The notes: generated by a model not told the origin, from the letters alone. Counted from the first letter of the stretch, positions 22,218 to 33,618 are shown. The stretch is DNA of 64,000 bases from Acanthosepion pharaonis (GCA_903632075.3 CAHIKZ030000129.1:1142501-1206500), one strand, 5' to 3'. Program-made: numbers and translations.

Positions 22218-22470
22218 TATAGGATTGGTGTATACGGAATAAATTCCAATAATACAAATACAATTCTTAAAATAGTGCTCAGTACAGAGTAGAGCAAATA
22301 TTATTCGAAAATTATAACAAATATGTTATAAAATCGCTACAAAAATAGCCATTTTGTTTCAACACTTTTGGTGTCTTAACACATTCAAAAGACATCAGAA
22401 GTGTTGAAACAAAATGGCTATTTTTGTAGTGATTTTATAACATTTATGTTATAATTTTCGAATATATATT
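22218..22470. mobile_element. palindromic PLE terminus (head-to-head ends)
   Basis: 22218-22300 matches 56748-56835 (GGAATAAATTCCAATAA, CAGAGTAGAGCAA). It is followed by an inverted repeat: 22302-22364 and 22390-22465 share AATTATAACA...ATGTTATAAAATC, CTACAAAAATAGCCATTTTG and TTTCAACAC. The same terminal block closes both arms of the 56836-61291 element. The fold GTGTTGAAAC resembles the 3' half of a hammerhead core. It is an empty, head-to-head pair of terminal sequences without any coding part. Confidence 0.78.
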
Positions 22471-22871
22471 ATATACTAAATCTACAAGTGTTAGGAATCA
22501 GCCAAAGAATGTTTTTTAATACAGAAATATTAAAAAGTCAGATCCAAGAAGAGAGCTCGATGTATAAAAAGATGAAGAATATTAAGTACATTGGTTGCTT
22601 CCATGTTTTCAATTAAACTATCACCTTTAATTAGATATTGCAACTAGAAAATTATAAATTTGTTGAAGAAGTCCAGGAAAATAATTCTCAAGAGTAATTT
22701 TTGTTTTAATGAAATTTTAATTTTATTTTAATGAAAAAAAAAGAAGTAATTTTAATGAATTTAGAATTACTTTAAACGGACCTGATATTTGGGCGCGAGT
22801 TTGTGTCGTTCACGAAAATAATCAAGCAACGCAACGTAGAAGACCCAAATTGCCCAAAATGGTTTCAAATG

Positions 22872-23196
22872 CAGAAAAACATCGGTTCTTGAACGTCTCG
22901 TATGTCGAACAAATCAGTTTTCGAACAGAAAATTAAAGATGGAAATGTTTCGGTTATCAAACAAAATTTCGATTCTCGAACAACATTGCCGAACCGAATT
23001 AACCCGAACGGAATAATTTCTGAATCGACCGCCATTTTGTATACATTCGTGTGTTCCTGCGTGCTTTTCTTTTCCAATTTTGTGACTTTTCTTTTTTACA
23101 TTGATTCCTATTGGAAAAATAGGTTCGAGTTACGAACATTTCTGATTACGAACGGCCTTCAGGAACGAATTAACTTCGTCGACCGAGGTTCCACTG
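22872..23196. mobile_element. Tigger/pogo-type MITE
   Basis: The right end is CCGAGGTTCCACTG followed by TA. The left end, CAGAAAAACATCGGTTC, is its diverged inverse. The interior has repeated TCGAACA, TTCGAGTTACGAAC and CTATTGGAAAAATAGG blocks typical of non-autonomous Tigger derivatives. No transposase is present. Confidence 0.72.
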
Positions 23197-23199
23197 TAT

Positions 23200-23795
23200 A
23201 CCAATTTAATGGAATTGCTACTAGTTTCGCCACATTCAGTAAACCTGTGGTCTATTATTAATGTATGGAAATTAATATTAAATCAAAGAAGCTATCTGAA
23301 AAAGCAATTATAAATGTTGCAAGGAATGTTAATATCGAATGAATACAAAAATTAACTTAATGAAATACTGACGAAGGCTTTAGAATGAATGATAAATATC
23401 TTTTTGGATTAATCATAAAACGTGACACCGCAAAAGATTTTTTTATTAATATTTTAATAAAGGCGGATATTATAAGCTAAAATTTACATCCCTATTATTC
23501 AGATAAATATATCTTGCAAATTTTACTGACATGGGTTGTTTAATAATATTTTATTGTGAAAACATTAACGTAAAACATTAATTAAAAAGGCTGGCATGGC
23601 GTCTAGACAAATATAAAGAGAATTTGACATATAGATAGATTTTTTAACTATAAAGGTGTACTGGCTGATAAAATGCCAACTCTGAGTAAAATATGTACGA
23701 CGTTTGGTTCTTCTCTGAAGTAAAAATGAAAGGTAAATCCCAGTCGTTATATTAGTAGGTAGTGTGGTAGATCCTTTTTTCTTTTTTACAATGTT
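23200..23795. other. unassigned sequence with degenerate PLE-like motif
   Basis: CTGACGAAGGCTTTAGAA at about 23369 resembles a PLE terminal hammerhead start, but no GAAA half follows. Nothing else is recognisable. Confidence 0.35.
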
Positions 23796-23799
23796 GTTG

Positions 23800-24112
23800 T
23801 ACAAGGCCCGATCGATACTCGAGGTAGAGTGTTACAGAGTAAGAGGCACAGTTTATTGAGATGTGGGGGGGGATCATTGAACAGATTAAGATTGTAGTGA
23901 TCAGAGAAGCATCCTCTTGGGGACCGGTTCCACAAAGTAGCAGTTCGTCGGAAAAGGAACTTACATCTCATCAGTGATATACGAGGGATATGAAGGTAGG
24001 TCATTAAAATATGAGTAGCATGGCGAGACTTAGCCGTGAAAGTTAGAAGTGGTGAAACTAATGAATATCGTCCGTGTGAGCACTTGCCGTGGAAATAGCG
24101 ACAGAGCAACGA
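23800..24112 (-). pseudogene. LINE ORF2 C-terminal fragment, copy A
   Basis: The minus strand gives CRYFHGKCSHGRYSLVSPLL, then TFTAKSRHATH, FLFRRTATLWNRSPRGCFSD and HYNLNLF. This is the common LINE pattern YFHGxCSxELSSLVPPLxTFxxxTRxAxH...FFPRTAxLWNSLPxxCFPDHYNLNLFKSRVN. The frame is open for about 105 residues, but the upstream reverse transcriptase is missing. A second, similar fragment in the same orientation starts 420 bp downstream. Confidence 0.78.
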
Positions 24113-24114
24113 GA

Positions 24115-24480
24115 GGTTCGCGATGTTTCGACTGTAGGGAAAGTGGTTGTAGGGTGGAAAATAAATTCAGAAAGACGTGCTAATTCAAAGTTAATGGGTG
24201 CGTAAATTTAAGTTGAACTGTCAATTTATATTTATTGAGGTGTAAATTCAAAAGTAGTTGTTCAGTTGTAAATTCACCTTCTTCAGGTAAGTAGTTGTTA
24301 GGAGTATAAATTCAAATATAGCTGGGGTGTAAATTCACTTTGTTAGAGTATAAATCCAAAAGTAGTTGCTGATGTGTAAATTTAAAAGTAGTTTGTTCAT
24401 TACTGAATATGTTTTCGTTGAATTTAGCAAAGTTTGGCATTTGGTAAAAAATTAGTTATAAAATTACCGTTAAGAATGAT
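24115..24480. repeat. degenerate ~40-bp repeat
   Basis: GTAAATTCAAAAGTAGTTG and variants (TATAAATTCAAATATAG, GTAAATTTAAAAGTAG) recur at least six times with irregular spacing, between the two LINE fragments. Confidence 0.7.
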
Positions 24481-24529
24481 GCAAGAAAGTTATCCGTGAA
24501 GTGTATTTTTTACAATAATGTACACACTG

Positions 24530-24862
24530 CACAAGACCCGAGAGCTACTTGAGGTAGAGTGTTACAGAATAAGTCTTACAGTTTATACGGATATGTGGGG
24601 AAGATAAGTGTTAACCCTAAACCTGAACAAGTTAAGATTGTAGTGATCAGGGAAGCATTCTCTTGGGGATCAGTTCCACAAAATAGCGGTTCGTGGGAAG
24701 AAGCTGCTCGAGGGGCACTTACATCTCCCAAATGGAATACGAAGGGAATGGGGGTGGTTCGATACAATGGGCGTGGCATGGTGGGTGTTAGCCGTGAAGC
24801 TTAGAACTGGTGGAACTAAGGAATGTAGTTCATCTGAACACTTTCAGAGAGACATGCGACGT
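24530..24862 (-). pseudogene. LINE ORF2 C-terminal fragment, copy B
   Basis: Nucleotide similarity to 23800-24112 is direct and colinear: GAGGTAGAGTGTTACAGA, GATTAAGATTGTAGTGATCAG-type, CTCTTGGGGA and TTCCACAAA blocks. Frames are more broken than in copy A, and the residues corresponding to the RTAxLWN motif carry substitutions and an insertion. Confidence 0.75.
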
Positions 24863-24984
24863 TTCGTTTGTGAGAAAGTGATTGTAGGCTGGAAAATAAT
24901 TCGTCGCCCACAAGGCCGCGGAGACGCTGAAAGTGAAGACTGCCTATATATTGCAGCAGTACTCCATATTCGGTTCATGTAGGG

Positions 24985-25325
24985 GTAGAGAATAGCAAAA
25001 AGAACAGACCATTATTCCATCATCTTTAGCGATGGATTGTATGTACGAATTCCACGTGACGTTTACGTCTGAATAGGCGATCAAGGCAAGAGGCCTACGG
25101 AGGAAACTCCTGTTCACCACGATTGGTGAAAGTTCTGGGTATTCTCGGTGATGATACAGTCAATATGGACATAGATATAGGCAGATGTCTAGCTAGATAT
25201 CGCTGGCTAAATAGACCAATTCCAATTATTATGCGTTGGCAACGCGTTTTAACATATCCTCCTGGCGTAGTCTTAAACTGACGGCTTCTATTTTCCTCCA
25301 TATATTGCAACCATTTTTCGTGCAC
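24985..25325. other. unassigned sequence
   Basis: No recognisable feature before the SINE at 25330. Confidence 0.4.
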
Positions 25326-25329
25326 TTCG

Positions 25330-25430
25330 AGGTGGTAGAATGGTTTACAAGCTTGTCTAGCTAGATCAGTTATCATTGAGTAGTGAGTTCGATACTCACT
25401 GCCTGCTCTATACTTGAGGCCTTGTGCTAC
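25330..25430 (+). mobile_element. tRNA-derived SINE
   Basis: A box-A-like GGTGGTAGAATGGTTTACAA is followed about 50 bp later by box B GAGTTCGATACTC, then GGCCTTGTGCTAC. Relatives: 34870-34965 (minus), 35385-35462 (minus) and 59398-59500 (plus), all with the AATGGTT-AGCAAGC-type head or the GGC-TTGTGCCAC tail. Confidence 0.7.
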
Positions 25431-25454
25431 ATCTAGGCTACGCTTCGTAAATCA

Positions 25455-25640
25455 CTAGATAGAGAGAGCAACAGACAGAGAGAAGGACAGAGCAACAGAC
25501 AGAGAGAAGGACAGAGCAACAGACAGAGAGAAGGACAGAGCAACAGACAGAGAGAAGGACAGAGCAACAGACAGAGAGAAGGACAGAGCAACAGACAGAG
25601 AGAAGGACAGAGCAACAGACAGAGAGAAGGACAGATAGAG
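25455..25640. repeat. 24-bp tandem repeat
   Basis: About eight near-identical copies of AGAGCAACAGACAGAGAGAA followed by GGAC. Confidence 0.97.
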
Positions 25641-26140
25641 AGGGAAACAGGCAGAGATAGATAGACAGATAGAGAGGGAAACAGGCAGAGATAGATAGAC
25701 AGATAGAGAGGGAAACAGGCAGAGATAGATAGACAGATAGAGAGGGAAACAGGCAGAGATAGATAGACAGATAGAGAGGGAAACAGGCAGAGATAGATAG
25801 ACAGATAGAGAGGGAAACAGGCAGAGATAGATAGACAGATAGAGAGGGAAACAGGCAGAGATAGATAGACAGATAGAGAGGGAAACAGGCAGAGATAGAT
25901 AGACAGATAGAGAGGGAAACAGGCAGAGATAGATAGACAGATAGAGAGGGAAACAGGCAGAGATAGATAGACAGATAGAGAGGGAAACAGGCAGAGATAG
26001 ATAGACAGATAGAGAGGGAAACAGGCAGAGATAGATAGACAGATAGAGAGGGAAACAGGCAGAGATAGATAGACAGATAGAGAGGGAAACAGGCAGAGAT
26101 AGATAGACAGATAGAGAGGGAAACAGACAGAGAGAGCAAC
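25637..26140. repeat. 34-bp tandem repeat
   Basis: About fourteen highly uniform copies of GATAGAGAGGGAAACAGGCA followed by GAGATAGATAGACA. Because 34 is not a multiple of 3, the 269-codon minus-strand open frame shows a 34-residue super-period. It stays open only because no unit contains a stop in any minus frame. Confidence 0.97.
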
Positions 26141-26479
26141 AGACAGATTAAGAAATAGAGATTTGGAGAGAGAGAGGACGACAAATAATGGCGTAGGTCA
26201 AGTGTGTAGTTTTGAAAGAAAGAAAGTGCAATGGAGAGTGTCTGCAAACATCTTCATTAAAATTCATTACCTCAACGGGTGTGATGAATTATTGAAAGAA
26301 CCTGCTGTAGATGAGAGGATAGATAATATTACAGAGCATCTTGAACGAAGAGGCAAGGCAAAGTCAGAAAGGAAAAAAAAAAAAGTGTCATTAAGGTTGA
26401 AAGGAGAAAAATGTGGGTGGCGAGGATTGGGGTGGGGATGTAGGTGTTTGAACAAGTGTGGGAGATATAAGTGCCCCTA

Positions 26480-27955
26480 AGAGGATGAATTAAAAGCAAA
26501 GTTCGGAGGAAGAGGATGATAAAAAGAGGAAGAGGTTAAGAATAAAAGAATGCGTGGTAATAATAAAACGACTGGATGAAAAGATACAAAAAAGAAATTA
26601 AATGTAGACAATGAAAGAAGGAAGAAAATGAATACGAAAAAAGAAAGAAAAAAAGGAAATATGACAAAAAAAAAAGAAGGATCATAGCAGGAATGAGAAA
26701 GGGTGACAAGAAGGACTGATGATAGGAAAGAAGTCTGAGGATAGAAATGAAAGAAAGTTGGTGATAAAAAGAAAGGATGATAAAAATGAAGGAGTGATGA
26801 TAGAAAGGAAAGAAGAATTTAAAGGAAATTCAGAAAGTGAAAAAATAAAGGACCGAAAGCAGTGACAAAAAAAGTAGGACAATGAATTATGGTATCACTA
26901 AAAATACGAAAGACGAAAAGAAAAGTTGTAAGATATAAAAAATGGAATAGAAACAGAAAAGAAAAATAAAAGAAAAGAAAAATAAAGGAAAATAAAAATA
27001 AAGAAAAACGGAATGTTTTCGCGGCGTAGGCATCTTAAAATGTATTTCATAACAAAGAAATAATTCGTAACATATATATATATATATATATATATTACTG
27101 GAAAATGGTAATACCGAAATATAATAACGTATAAAAATGTCTAAACCGGTTTACTGTTCCACTCTTGCCAGAGAAAAAAGATTGGACAAAATGTGAATAG
27201 CGATTAAAAAAAAAATGATACAATCATTATTTTATTTAAAGAAAATAGAAAATAAGAAAAAGAAAATAAGAAAATAGAAAATAAGAAAAAGAAAATAAGA
27301 AAAAGAAAATAAGAAAAAGAAAATAAGAAAAAAAAAAAAGAAAAGAAAATAAAAAAAAAAAGAAAATAAAAAAAGAAAAAATAAGAAAAAAAGAAAATAA
27401 AAAAAAAAAAAGAAAATAAGAAAAGAAAATAAGAAAAAAGAAAATAAGAAAAAGAGAAGAAGAAAAGAAAGAAGAAAAGAAGAAGAAAAAAGAAAAAAAG
27501 AAGAAAAAAGAGAAGAAAAAAAAGAGAAGAAAAAAAAAGAAAATAAGAAAAAAAAGAAAGAAAAAAAAAATAAGAAAAAAATAAGAAAAAAATAAGAAAG
27601 AAAATAAGAAAAAGAAAGAAAATAAAAAAAAAAAAAGAAAATAAGAAAGAAAATAAGAAAGAAAATAAGAAAGAAAATAAGAAAGAAAATAAGAAAGAAA
27701 ATAAGAAAGAAAATAAGAAAGAAAATAAGAAAGAAAATAAGAAAGAAAATAAGAAAGAAAATAAGAAAGAAAAAAAGAAAGAAAATAAGAAAGAAAATAA
27801 GAAAGAAAAAAGAAAGAAAAAAAGAAAGAAAAAAGAAACGAAAAAAGAAACGAAAAAAGAAACGAAAAAAGAAACGAAAAAAGAAGAGCAAAAACGAAAA
27901 AAGAGCAAAAACGAAAAAAGAGAGAAGAAAAAGCAAACAAAAAGAGAAGAACAAA
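26480..27955. repeat. purine-rich low-complexity tract
   Basis: Almost only A and G on the plus strand. From 27230 it is dominated by GAAAATAAGAAA units, including a regular 12-bp (AAGAAAGAAAAT) stretch at about 27640-27800. Open frames of more than 300 codons on the minus strand are low-complexity F/L/S artefacts. Confidence 0.95.
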
Positions 27956-28285
27956 ACAATCGAAGATGTGAAGAACAAAACAATCGAAGATGTGAAGAAC
28001 AAAACAATCGAAGATGTGAAGAACAAAACAATCGAAGATGTGAAGAACAAAACAATCGAAGATGTGAAGAACAAAACAATCGAAGATGTGAAGAACAAAA
28101 CAATCGAAGACGTGAAGAACAAAACAATCGAAGATGTAAAGAACAAAACAATCGAAGATGTGAAGAAAAAAAACAATCGAAGATGTGAAGAAAAAAAACA
28201 ATCGAAGATGTGAAGAAAAAAAACAATCGAAGATGTGAAGAAAAAAAACAATCGAAGATGCGAAGAAAAAAACAATCGACAAAAG
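27955..28285 (+). repeat. 24-bp tandem repeat with an 8-residue coding period
   Basis: About thirteen copies of GAAGATGTGAAGAACAAAAC followed by AATC. The plus strand reads (KNKTIEDV)n for 81 residues until a length change in the poly(A) part breaks the period. There is no start context, no signal and no homology that I recognise, so I do not call it a gene. Confidence 0.95.
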
Positions 28286-28289
28286 AGAG

Positions 28290-30005
28290 AAAAAGAATTA
28301 GATAAAATACAAAAAATACAATTGAAAAAGACGCACAAAGGAGATAGAAAAAAGAAGTTGAATAAAATGACGGAATAATATAAAGAAATTGAGAGAGAAA
28401 GAAAAAAAAATATTTTCCCTATCTTTTTTTTCTATATAAAAAAGAAAACAACATGGAAAGAAACGAAAAATTAGAATTTAAAAAAAAAAACAAACTCTTT
28501 TGCATAAATCCATGATATAAAAAGATGGAAAAAAAAGGGAAAAATGAATGAAAAGTAATAGAAAAAAAATGAAACTTTTTTGTCAATTCAAAATGGCAGA
28601 AGGTGATACATGACCGTTGCTAAATGTGAGAAATTGCATGTCCTCACCGAAGAGAACAAATCACTCAAATTCGCATTTTGTGGTCGGTCATCTAGAAATT
28701 ATTCTGGCCACTGCTGCAGATAACAGGATGTGTCGATGTGAAAGAGAGAAAAAGAGATAGAGAAAATAAGAGAAAAAGAGACAGAAATAGAGAAAATGAA
28801 AGTCACAGAGAGATAGAGACAGAGAAAAATGAAAGTGAGAGTAAGAGAGAATATGAGGGAAAAAATAAAGAGAGAAGCAAAAAAAAAATGATAATGAAGT
28901 AGGAGAAAAGAGAAACAGTGAAAACGAATATTAAAAAAATGGGCGGTTAACGAAATGTTTGGGCGGGAAATGAGAAGAGAAATAACGTAAAAAAAACAAA
29001 AAAATAAAAAATAAAAAAAAAAGAAGCGATCTCCATCTGTTCTCGTCAAAATTTCAAAATTGCCGGCAAGAAAGAAACTTAAAAAAAAATAAAAAAATAT
29101 CGGCATTATCCATGAAGATCTTGACATTTTTTTTTTTATTGATAACAATAAGTTTGTTGGCATTTTGTTAGTCACGACAATGATTGCTACTTATGTAGAT
29201 AATGACGGCGATATATAACATTAAAAAGAAGGGGATGCTTTACTTTGTCATTTTTGCTGTTGTACTTGTTCTTATGGCACCGAGCCGCTTGCAGATTACA
29301 GAACAAATAGATTCCCCACTTTTCCTTCAATTCATTCAGAAAAAATAAATAAGACAGAAAGAAAAAAAAACGAAAGTAAAATAACACGAAAGAAGATAGC
29401 TGGGTTGGTTATGGGAAAAATAATGTCAAAACGAAAAAGAACGAACGTAAAAATACGTTTTGTTTTTAATAAGTAACCACAAGAATTGTGAGAGGGAGAG
29501 AGATGGAAAATAGCGGGGTGGGGTGAGAGAATGAGGATAAAGAAAGAGAGTAAAGTGAAACGGCGGAGCGAAGAAAAGACGAACGAAAGGGAGGGAAGAG
29601 AAAACGAATCAAATGGAGTGAAGCGAACAATGAAAGATGGAAAAGAGAAGGAAGAAAACAAGAATTAAATAGAGGGAAGAAAGGAGGAATGAAAGAGAAG
29701 GTAGGGAAGAAGAATGAATGGGAGACAGGGAGGGAAGAGAAGAAGAATGAAAGGTAGGGAAGAAAATAATGAAACGAGGGAATCGAAGAAGAACAGAATG
29801 GAGGGAAGGATGCGAAGAAGAAGACAAGAATGAAAGGAAGAGAAGAAGACAAGAATGAAAAGAAGAGAGAGAAGCGGAGAAGAATGAAATATAATAAAGT
29901 ACCAATGGCAACATGAAAAAAGAAGTGAGAGTTGAAGAAGAAGATAAGAAAGAAATGTAAAGAAAGTAAAAATAATAATTCAAGAGAACTAATATGTAGA
30001 AAGTA
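28290..30005. repeat. purine-rich tract, irregular
   Basis: Irregular (GA)n, AGAGAAAAAG and GGAAGAGAAGAAGA runs, interrupted by ordinary sequence at about 28590-28730 and 29110-29330. Confidence 0.88.
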
Positions 30006-30157
30006 ATACTGAAGTACCATCCGCAGGGGTCCGTTAATTAAGTAGGCGCTCGTACAAAGAATCTCCAGATTTTTATGGCAACGTCAAGAGGCTTGATCAT
30101 AATACTACTAACACGACTGCGACTCATGATAAAAACAATGACAGCAACAATACCTGC

Positions 30158-30200
<43 letters not shown>

Positions 30201-30530
30201 TGAAAAGAAAGAATGGAATGGAAAGCTGAAAACGATCTAGAAATCTTGCCTATAAGTAGGCACAAAAAAAAAAAAAAGAAACAGAAACGATTTGACTCAA
30301 CCTGTTTAGTTATTTTAAAGACGCGGAATCACATTAGACAAGTGCGTTACCCCCTGTCGTGTTTGAAGTTGGAAATACAACCATCATATTTTCCTAAGAA
30401 GTTATTATTCATTTAACCTTACATGCAAACGACTAATTTGTCTATTTAAGTGCACCTCTAAATTTTAATGCATAGAATTTGGGGATGAAAGAGTCTTCAA
30501 TTTACTTGTGATTTGATAACGTTTGTGATC

Positions 30531-30573
<43 letters not shown>

Positions 30574-30578
<5 letters not shown>

Positions 30579-30752
30579 GCTCAAACACTAATATTCCAGG
30601 GTTATAATTTGTTACTTTGGAATCGTAACCACGATCTAATTCATCAGACCTAAAATTTCAAGTTTTGAATTTTTAAGTCTGATGATTTGGATCGTGATTA
30701 CGATTCCAATGTAATAAATTATAACCATGTAATATTAGTGTTTGAGCTTTTT
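30574..30752. mobile_element. palindromic PLE-like terminus
   Basis: Left arm: GCTCAAACACTAATATT, then GGTTATAATTTGTTAC and GGAATCGTAACCACGAT. The right arm is the inverse. Arms are about 75-80 bp with about 25 bp between. The right arm contains CTGATGA followed by GGATCGT-GATT-ACGATTCC, a hammerhead-like stem II, but GAAAC is degraded to AATGT. Confidence 0.75.
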
Positions 30753-30889
30753 ATATTATATTCTTACTCTGTCCTGGACATTGAGTTCTATCTGGCTTCT
30801 ATCCTCTTGGGAATTATATATATATATATATGAGAGAGAGAACAATAAAAATGCTTGTAAAATTTGTTTTATTCACATAATGAATATAT

Positions 30890-31765
30890 CTATTCCTGAA
30901 TAAATGCAATTGGTAAATTATCGTCTAAATCCGCAAAAATTATGATAACACTGGCACCTCATTTTAACATGTATATTTACCAAAATTCCACAAAAAGACT
31001 TGAAATTATAAAGAGTAAATTATTTCAATAAAATCGCCATTAGCTTCAACAACTGCCTCCAGACGACTTCGGAATCTCCTGCATTTCTTCTAGACGGTCT
31101 CCTTGTTTAAGTTGGTGAATGCTGCCATTATCTTTGCTTTCAGTTCATTTTTGCTGTTACAAGGAGTTTTGTTGGTCGCTCGCTCAACTGTGCCCCACAC
31201 CTAATAATCAAGGGGGTTGTACTCTGGGGAGTTAGATGACCAGATCTAAAGGGTGATGTGGATGCAGAAATTGTCTGACAGCCAGGACTGGATTTTCCTG
31301 CTTGTGTGGCATGGTGTAGAGTGTTGTTGCCAGACATAGGGTCACCCAGCAGACAACCTCTTGACCCAGAGCAGCACTACCTCCTCAAGTCACTTGATGT
31401 AAGACTCCGTCTTAAGCCTGAGGCCCCTTGGGAAGATTAATGGAGGCATAACTTCGCCATCACCAATGATTACTCTAAACACCTTTGTAATCGCAATTAG
31501 ACTCAGCCAACTTTTTCCGAATCCTCTGCGCTGTTGTCAGATTGACACTTAAACACTCTGAAATGTTCGTAGTGGAAATTCCGTCGGGAATACCAAACAG
31601 TACAGCATGTCCTTTCAAAATTTCCGGCAGCGTGAATTGCGTCATAGTCCTCTTTTTCTTACTGATGGTGTCCAACTGACCCGACTTTACTGTGCAGTAG
31701 ACAAAATCCAAAGCAACGCGCATGCGCAAAATAAAAAATGGCGATAATTTACCCAACGCACCCTG
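30890..31765 (-). mobile_element. mariner-type transposon, internally deleted
   Basis: The minus strand begins CAGGGTGCGTTGGGTAAATT at 31765 (flanking TA). The diverged inverse repeat GGTAAATTATCG lies near 30912-30925. Between them is a broken transposase (see 31022-31650). Confidence 0.85.
31022..31650 (-). pseudogene. mariner-like transposase, deleted and stop-ridden
   Basis: It opens MTQFTLPEILKGHAVLFGIP and continues through a helix-turn-helix segment LTTAQRIRKKLAES. It then jumps to FRVIIGDGEVMPPLIFPRGL, QHSTPCHTSRKIQSWLSDNF, SSNSPECNPLDY-VWGTVER and CNSKNELKAKIMAAFTNLNK, ending in RSRLEAVVEANGDFIE. The central part containing the first catalytic Asp is deleted. Stops interrupt YIK, SAG, ITL, LDY and ETV. 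The second Asp region QQDSxPCHTS is altered to QHSTPCHTS, so a catalytic residue is lost. Intact members cut and paste DNA at TA sites; this copy cannot. Confidence 0.85.
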
Positions 31766-31769
31766 TATA

Positions 31770-32170
31770 GTTCTGTCTCAGGAACCATTATTAAGTCCGC
31801 TTATCCAGGCTTAACGGTGGTTTTTCTCTATAAAGAAGATGTAGGTTTGAACCCTCTCAGAAGGCATATTGTCTTTATTAAAACTCTAGAATGCACAAGC
31901 CAGTAGATGCAAAACGAAACGAAATAGGGATATCTTCTCGAATATTTATATCTGCTAAATATAACGTCTAAAGTAAATTAAATAATGTCGGATTATAAGT
32001 CATGTCGATTTATAAATAAAATCCACTAATAAAAATAAAATCTATTATCTTAAGATGCGAAAAGGAAAGTTGTTCTGAATGAGAATTTTCAGAAGTATCG
32101 CATTAGAGTTCTGATTATTAGCACGTATATTACGTCGTGCCAATAACTCATAAATAAAAAACTATTTTGT
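31770..32170. other. unassigned sequence
   Basis: No recognisable feature. Confidence 0.4.
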
Positions 32171-32171
32171 T

Positions 32172-33108
32172 TTGATTGCGAAACGGAAAAGACATATCAG
32201 AGACGATGTTGTTCTCCTTTTCCTCGTCCATTTTGCTTCCTTCCTTTTTCTGTTTAATTCTACTTTACTTTTTCCACTTTTCCTTCCACTTTTTGGTTAT
32301 TTCTTTAGATATTCCGTCTTTTTCGCCACCTCCTTCTTCGGTTCCCCTCTTGTAGCATTTTAAATTTTTCCCTAACACTTATTTTTCTCCGTCTTCGCTT
32401 CCCACTTGATATTCTTCTGCGTTTTTTCTTCTTCTTTTCCACTATTTTTCATACCTCTTCTATCAATCCTATTTATTCTTATTCATCACCATTCCCATCT
32501 TCAGTCCTTATTTTGCTCCTCCTACCTATTCTTCTCCCCTCTCTCTTCTTCTCACTTCGTATGTCCATCTTTGCATCTCTTCTCGCTTATTTTCCATCTC
32601 AATTCACTTTTCCCATTTCTGCCTCGTCTTCTTTGTTTTTCCACATTAACCCCCCCCTTCTCTTATTATTATACACCTTCTTGTCATCCTCTTTTTACTT
32701 CTCTTGTATTTTTTGCTTTCTTTATCTTCTACCTACTTCACTCCCATTAAGCTTTCTGCTTCTCTTATAATACCTCTTTTGCTTTTCCATTTTCTTTTAC
32801 TTTCTATTTATTTCTCTCCCTCGTTCTCTTTCTTTTTTTCGTCATTATCTTTTCTTTTCCAGCTTTTTCAGTTCTTCCTTTTTTTCCTCCTTCATCCATT
32901 TACTACTTATAGACTCCTATTTATCTATGATTGTTCTTCTCTCTTGCTCTCTCTATGTCTGTTCATATTCATCTTTTCCTCTCTCTTTTTGTTTCAGTCT
33001 GTTCTTATCTATCTCTTCCACTTCCTATCTACTTCCTCTCTTTTTTTTTTCAGACGTTCCCCCTTTTCATTAACCTTCACTTCTATATTTTCTTCTCTTT
33101 CAGTAAAA
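32172..33108. repeat. polypyrimidine-rich block
   Basis: Nearly 1 kb dominated by C and T on the plus strand, with several low-complexity L/F/S open frames. Confidence 0.88.
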
Positions 33109-33109
33109 A

Positions 33110-33328
33110 GAAAATCATTTTCTCACTATTTTTTTTAAATCTACCTTCCCAATTTTACCTCATTCTCAACGTACATTTTAAAGAAAATCATTTTCTCACT
33201 ATTTTTTAAAAATCTACCTTCCCAATTTTACCTCATTCTCAACGTACATTTTAAAGAAAATCATTTTTTCACTATTTTTTAAAAATCTACCTTCCCAATT
33301 TTACCTCATTCTCAACGTACATTTTAGA
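33110..33328. repeat. 73-bp tandem triplication
   Basis: Three consecutive, almost identical copies of a 73-bp unit starting AAAGAAAATCATTTTCTCAC and ending AACGTACATTTT. Confidence 0.95.
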
Positions 33329-33616
33329 CGAAGACAAAAATCATTAAAAAATATCCTACTAATCCTCAAAGATGCGTTCCTGGTTTTCAAAAAACCCCGA
33401 AATATCTGGTAAATGAAACGAACTGATAAACTATTTTCCAAAAGATAAGTCACTTCTCATTTTCATACATTCGACATATTAGCAGTTTCAGCCGTTGCCC
33501 GATGACAGAAAGAATTTAAATAAAATTAGTTACCAATCTCATTCCATTCCTATCTATTCAAATCTATCAGTCTGTTCATATCTCTCTACTATATATATCT
33601 CTCTATGCGTTCTTGA

Positions 33617-33618
<2 letters not shown>

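Noticed and set aside
23969..23990. CTGATGA on the minus strand inside a LINE fragment
   Set aside because: No GAAA half and no pairing flanks; it is part of decayed LINE sequence.
25455..26140. CRISPR-like direct repeat array
   Set aside because: Units are contiguous with no unique spacers, and the genome is eukaryotic by content.
25438..26247. 269-codon minus-strand open frame
   Set aside because: Repeat-driven by the 24- and 34-bp arrays, with a 34-residue super-period and no start or splice context.
27204..28338. Overlapping minus-strand open frames of 340-368 codons
   Set aside because: All three frames are open because the plus strand is almost pure A/G. The products are F/L/S low complexity.
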